Assembly (NCBI GenBank): GCA_025766275.1
Contig: JAFKAC010000096.1
Coordinates: 124,001-188,000, forward strand
DNA from: Lactarius indigo
Taxonomy: Eukaryota; Basidiomycota; Agaricomycetes; Russulales; Russulaceae
Length of the DNA: 64,000 nucleotides
Reading direction: 5' to 3'
Position 1 is the stretch's first letter. Every line of letters begins with the position of its first letter. A program made the position numbers and the translations under genes. Under the pieces are notes generated by a model, which worked only from the letters and a program-made list of their open reading frames with translations, had not been told where the DNA came from and made no database searches. Of the stretch, positions 63,344-64,000 are shown in pieces.

Positions 63344-64000
63344 ATGTCGCCACCAACGGCACCCATAACTTCAGCCTCAAGCACAAGATCAAACAAATCG
63401 AAGAAGCCAGCAGTAAAGCCCTCAAAAAAGCCTGCGAAAGTCGCAGCAGCAGCTGCGGCATCGTCCTCGTCCGATGCCGAAGACAGGACGATCGCGCACG
63501 AAGAGAGCGTTGACCTGACGGCTGCGTACGTGCCGCCTGCAGGCAGCGTCCCCGTTTCCTTCGACGCCGACGTCGAATTTGGGGAGTTCGACTACGACGC
63601 GGTGAAAGCAGACGAAGGCGCCGAGCTCTGGCTCGTGCGCGCGCCGACCGCCGTGCGTCCCACCCCGTTTCCTCATATCTTCCGACGACTGACTGAAAAA
63701 AAAAAAAAAAAACAGGTCAAGGCGAAGAACTTACAAGGGATCCAGGTATTATCGTCTCCGAGCATAGTCGGCCGCGTGGGCGAACTATCGCGCAAGTCCA
63801 CCGCGTATGATATATGGTCACGATTGTCGCCGTCGTCGTCGTCGTCTTCTTCTTCCCGCGGTGGTGGCAGCGGAGATCGTCATCAGCCCCATGTCGGCGC
63901 GGAGGAGCTCAACGGGCTCTCGGTGCTCCTACCGCGCAAGCGGAAAGGCGGAAAGCTTTTTCTTGGTGCGTGTGCCCTTACTCGCCCATTTTTCTCTTCC
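63344..64000 (+). CDS. RNA polymerase I subunit A34.5-like protein (partial, runs off the window)
   Basis: Exon 1 is 63344-63652 (MSPPTAPITSASSTRSNKSK), exon 2 63716-63965, and a further exon lies outside. A basic Lys/Ala-rich N-terminus is followed by VPVSFDADVEFGEFDYDAVKADEGAELWLVRAPTAVKAKNLQGIQV. This is the ELWLIRxP...L.G pattern I associate with A34.5/RPA34 subunits, the elongation and cleavage-supporting partner of A49. A serine-rich insertion (SPSSSSSSSSRGGGSG) follows. Residue pattern and size suit the family, but similarity in this family is low, so another nucleolar protein is possible. The intron acceptor is preceded by a run of 17-18 A. Confidence 0.5.
   Translation, partial: MSPPTAPITSASSTRSNKSKKPAVKPSKKPAKVAAAAAASSSSDAEDRTIAHEESVDLTAAYVPPAGSVPVSFDADVEFGEFDYDAVKADEGAELWLVRAPTAVRPTPFPHIFRRLTEKKKKKQVKAKNLQGIQVLSSPSIVGRVGELSRKSTAYDIWSRLSPSSSSSSSSRGGGSGDRHQPHVGAEELNGLSVLLPRKRKGGKLFLGACALTRPFFSS

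Overview
The window is a repeat-rich stretch of a mushroom-forming basidiomycete (Agaricomycetes) chromosome. The evidence is many 45-95 nt GT-AG introns, a KDZ (Kyakuja-Dileera-Zisupton) DNA transposon, a chromodomain Ty3/gypsy element, a Tad-like LINE, TPR-CHAT proteins and an agaricomycete multipass membrane-protein family. All exon models were made by eye from splice signals and reading-frame continuity. Coordinates may be off by one or two bases, and no homology search was run.

Left and centre (1-51.9 kb) is a tandem array of a ~4.5-6 kb unit: a 12-exon membrane-protein gene, then about 3 kb of non-coding sequence that is itself repeated. Four gene copies start at 55, 31506, 45325 and 49803. 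Transposons have broken up the array. A Tad-like LINE (3751-29327, minus strand, 14-15 bp target duplication) sits downstream of copy 1. Its ORF1 is split by a 16.2 kb KDZ DNA transposon (12619-28811, 9-bp target duplication, ~280-bp terminal inverted repeats). That element carries an intact-looking transposase and four more spliced genes, and has itself received two solo LTRs. One of them landed exactly on a splice donor. In copy 2 the last exon is split by a solo LTR (32942-41373), which is split in turn by a complete, apparently very young chromovirus (33392-41201, LTRs identical by eye).

Right part (51.9-58.3 kb): copy 4 runs directly into a 5'-truncated CHAT-protease pseudogene, followed by a long, open TPR-CHAT gene (55128-58262). 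The non-coding sequence after the pseudogene resembles the array spacer.

Far right (59.3-64 kb) is ordinary housekeeping territory: a C2H2-finger-like protein of unknown role, a zinc-dependent polyol dehydrogenase, COX17, and divergently from COX17 the start of a protein resembling RNA polymerase I subunit A34.5.

The most interesting material is the KDZ element's gene set and subterminal repeats, and the chromovirus, where a TATA box, a predicted transcript start, an 11-nt self-primer match, a -1 slippery site and a polypurine tract can all be read from the sequence.
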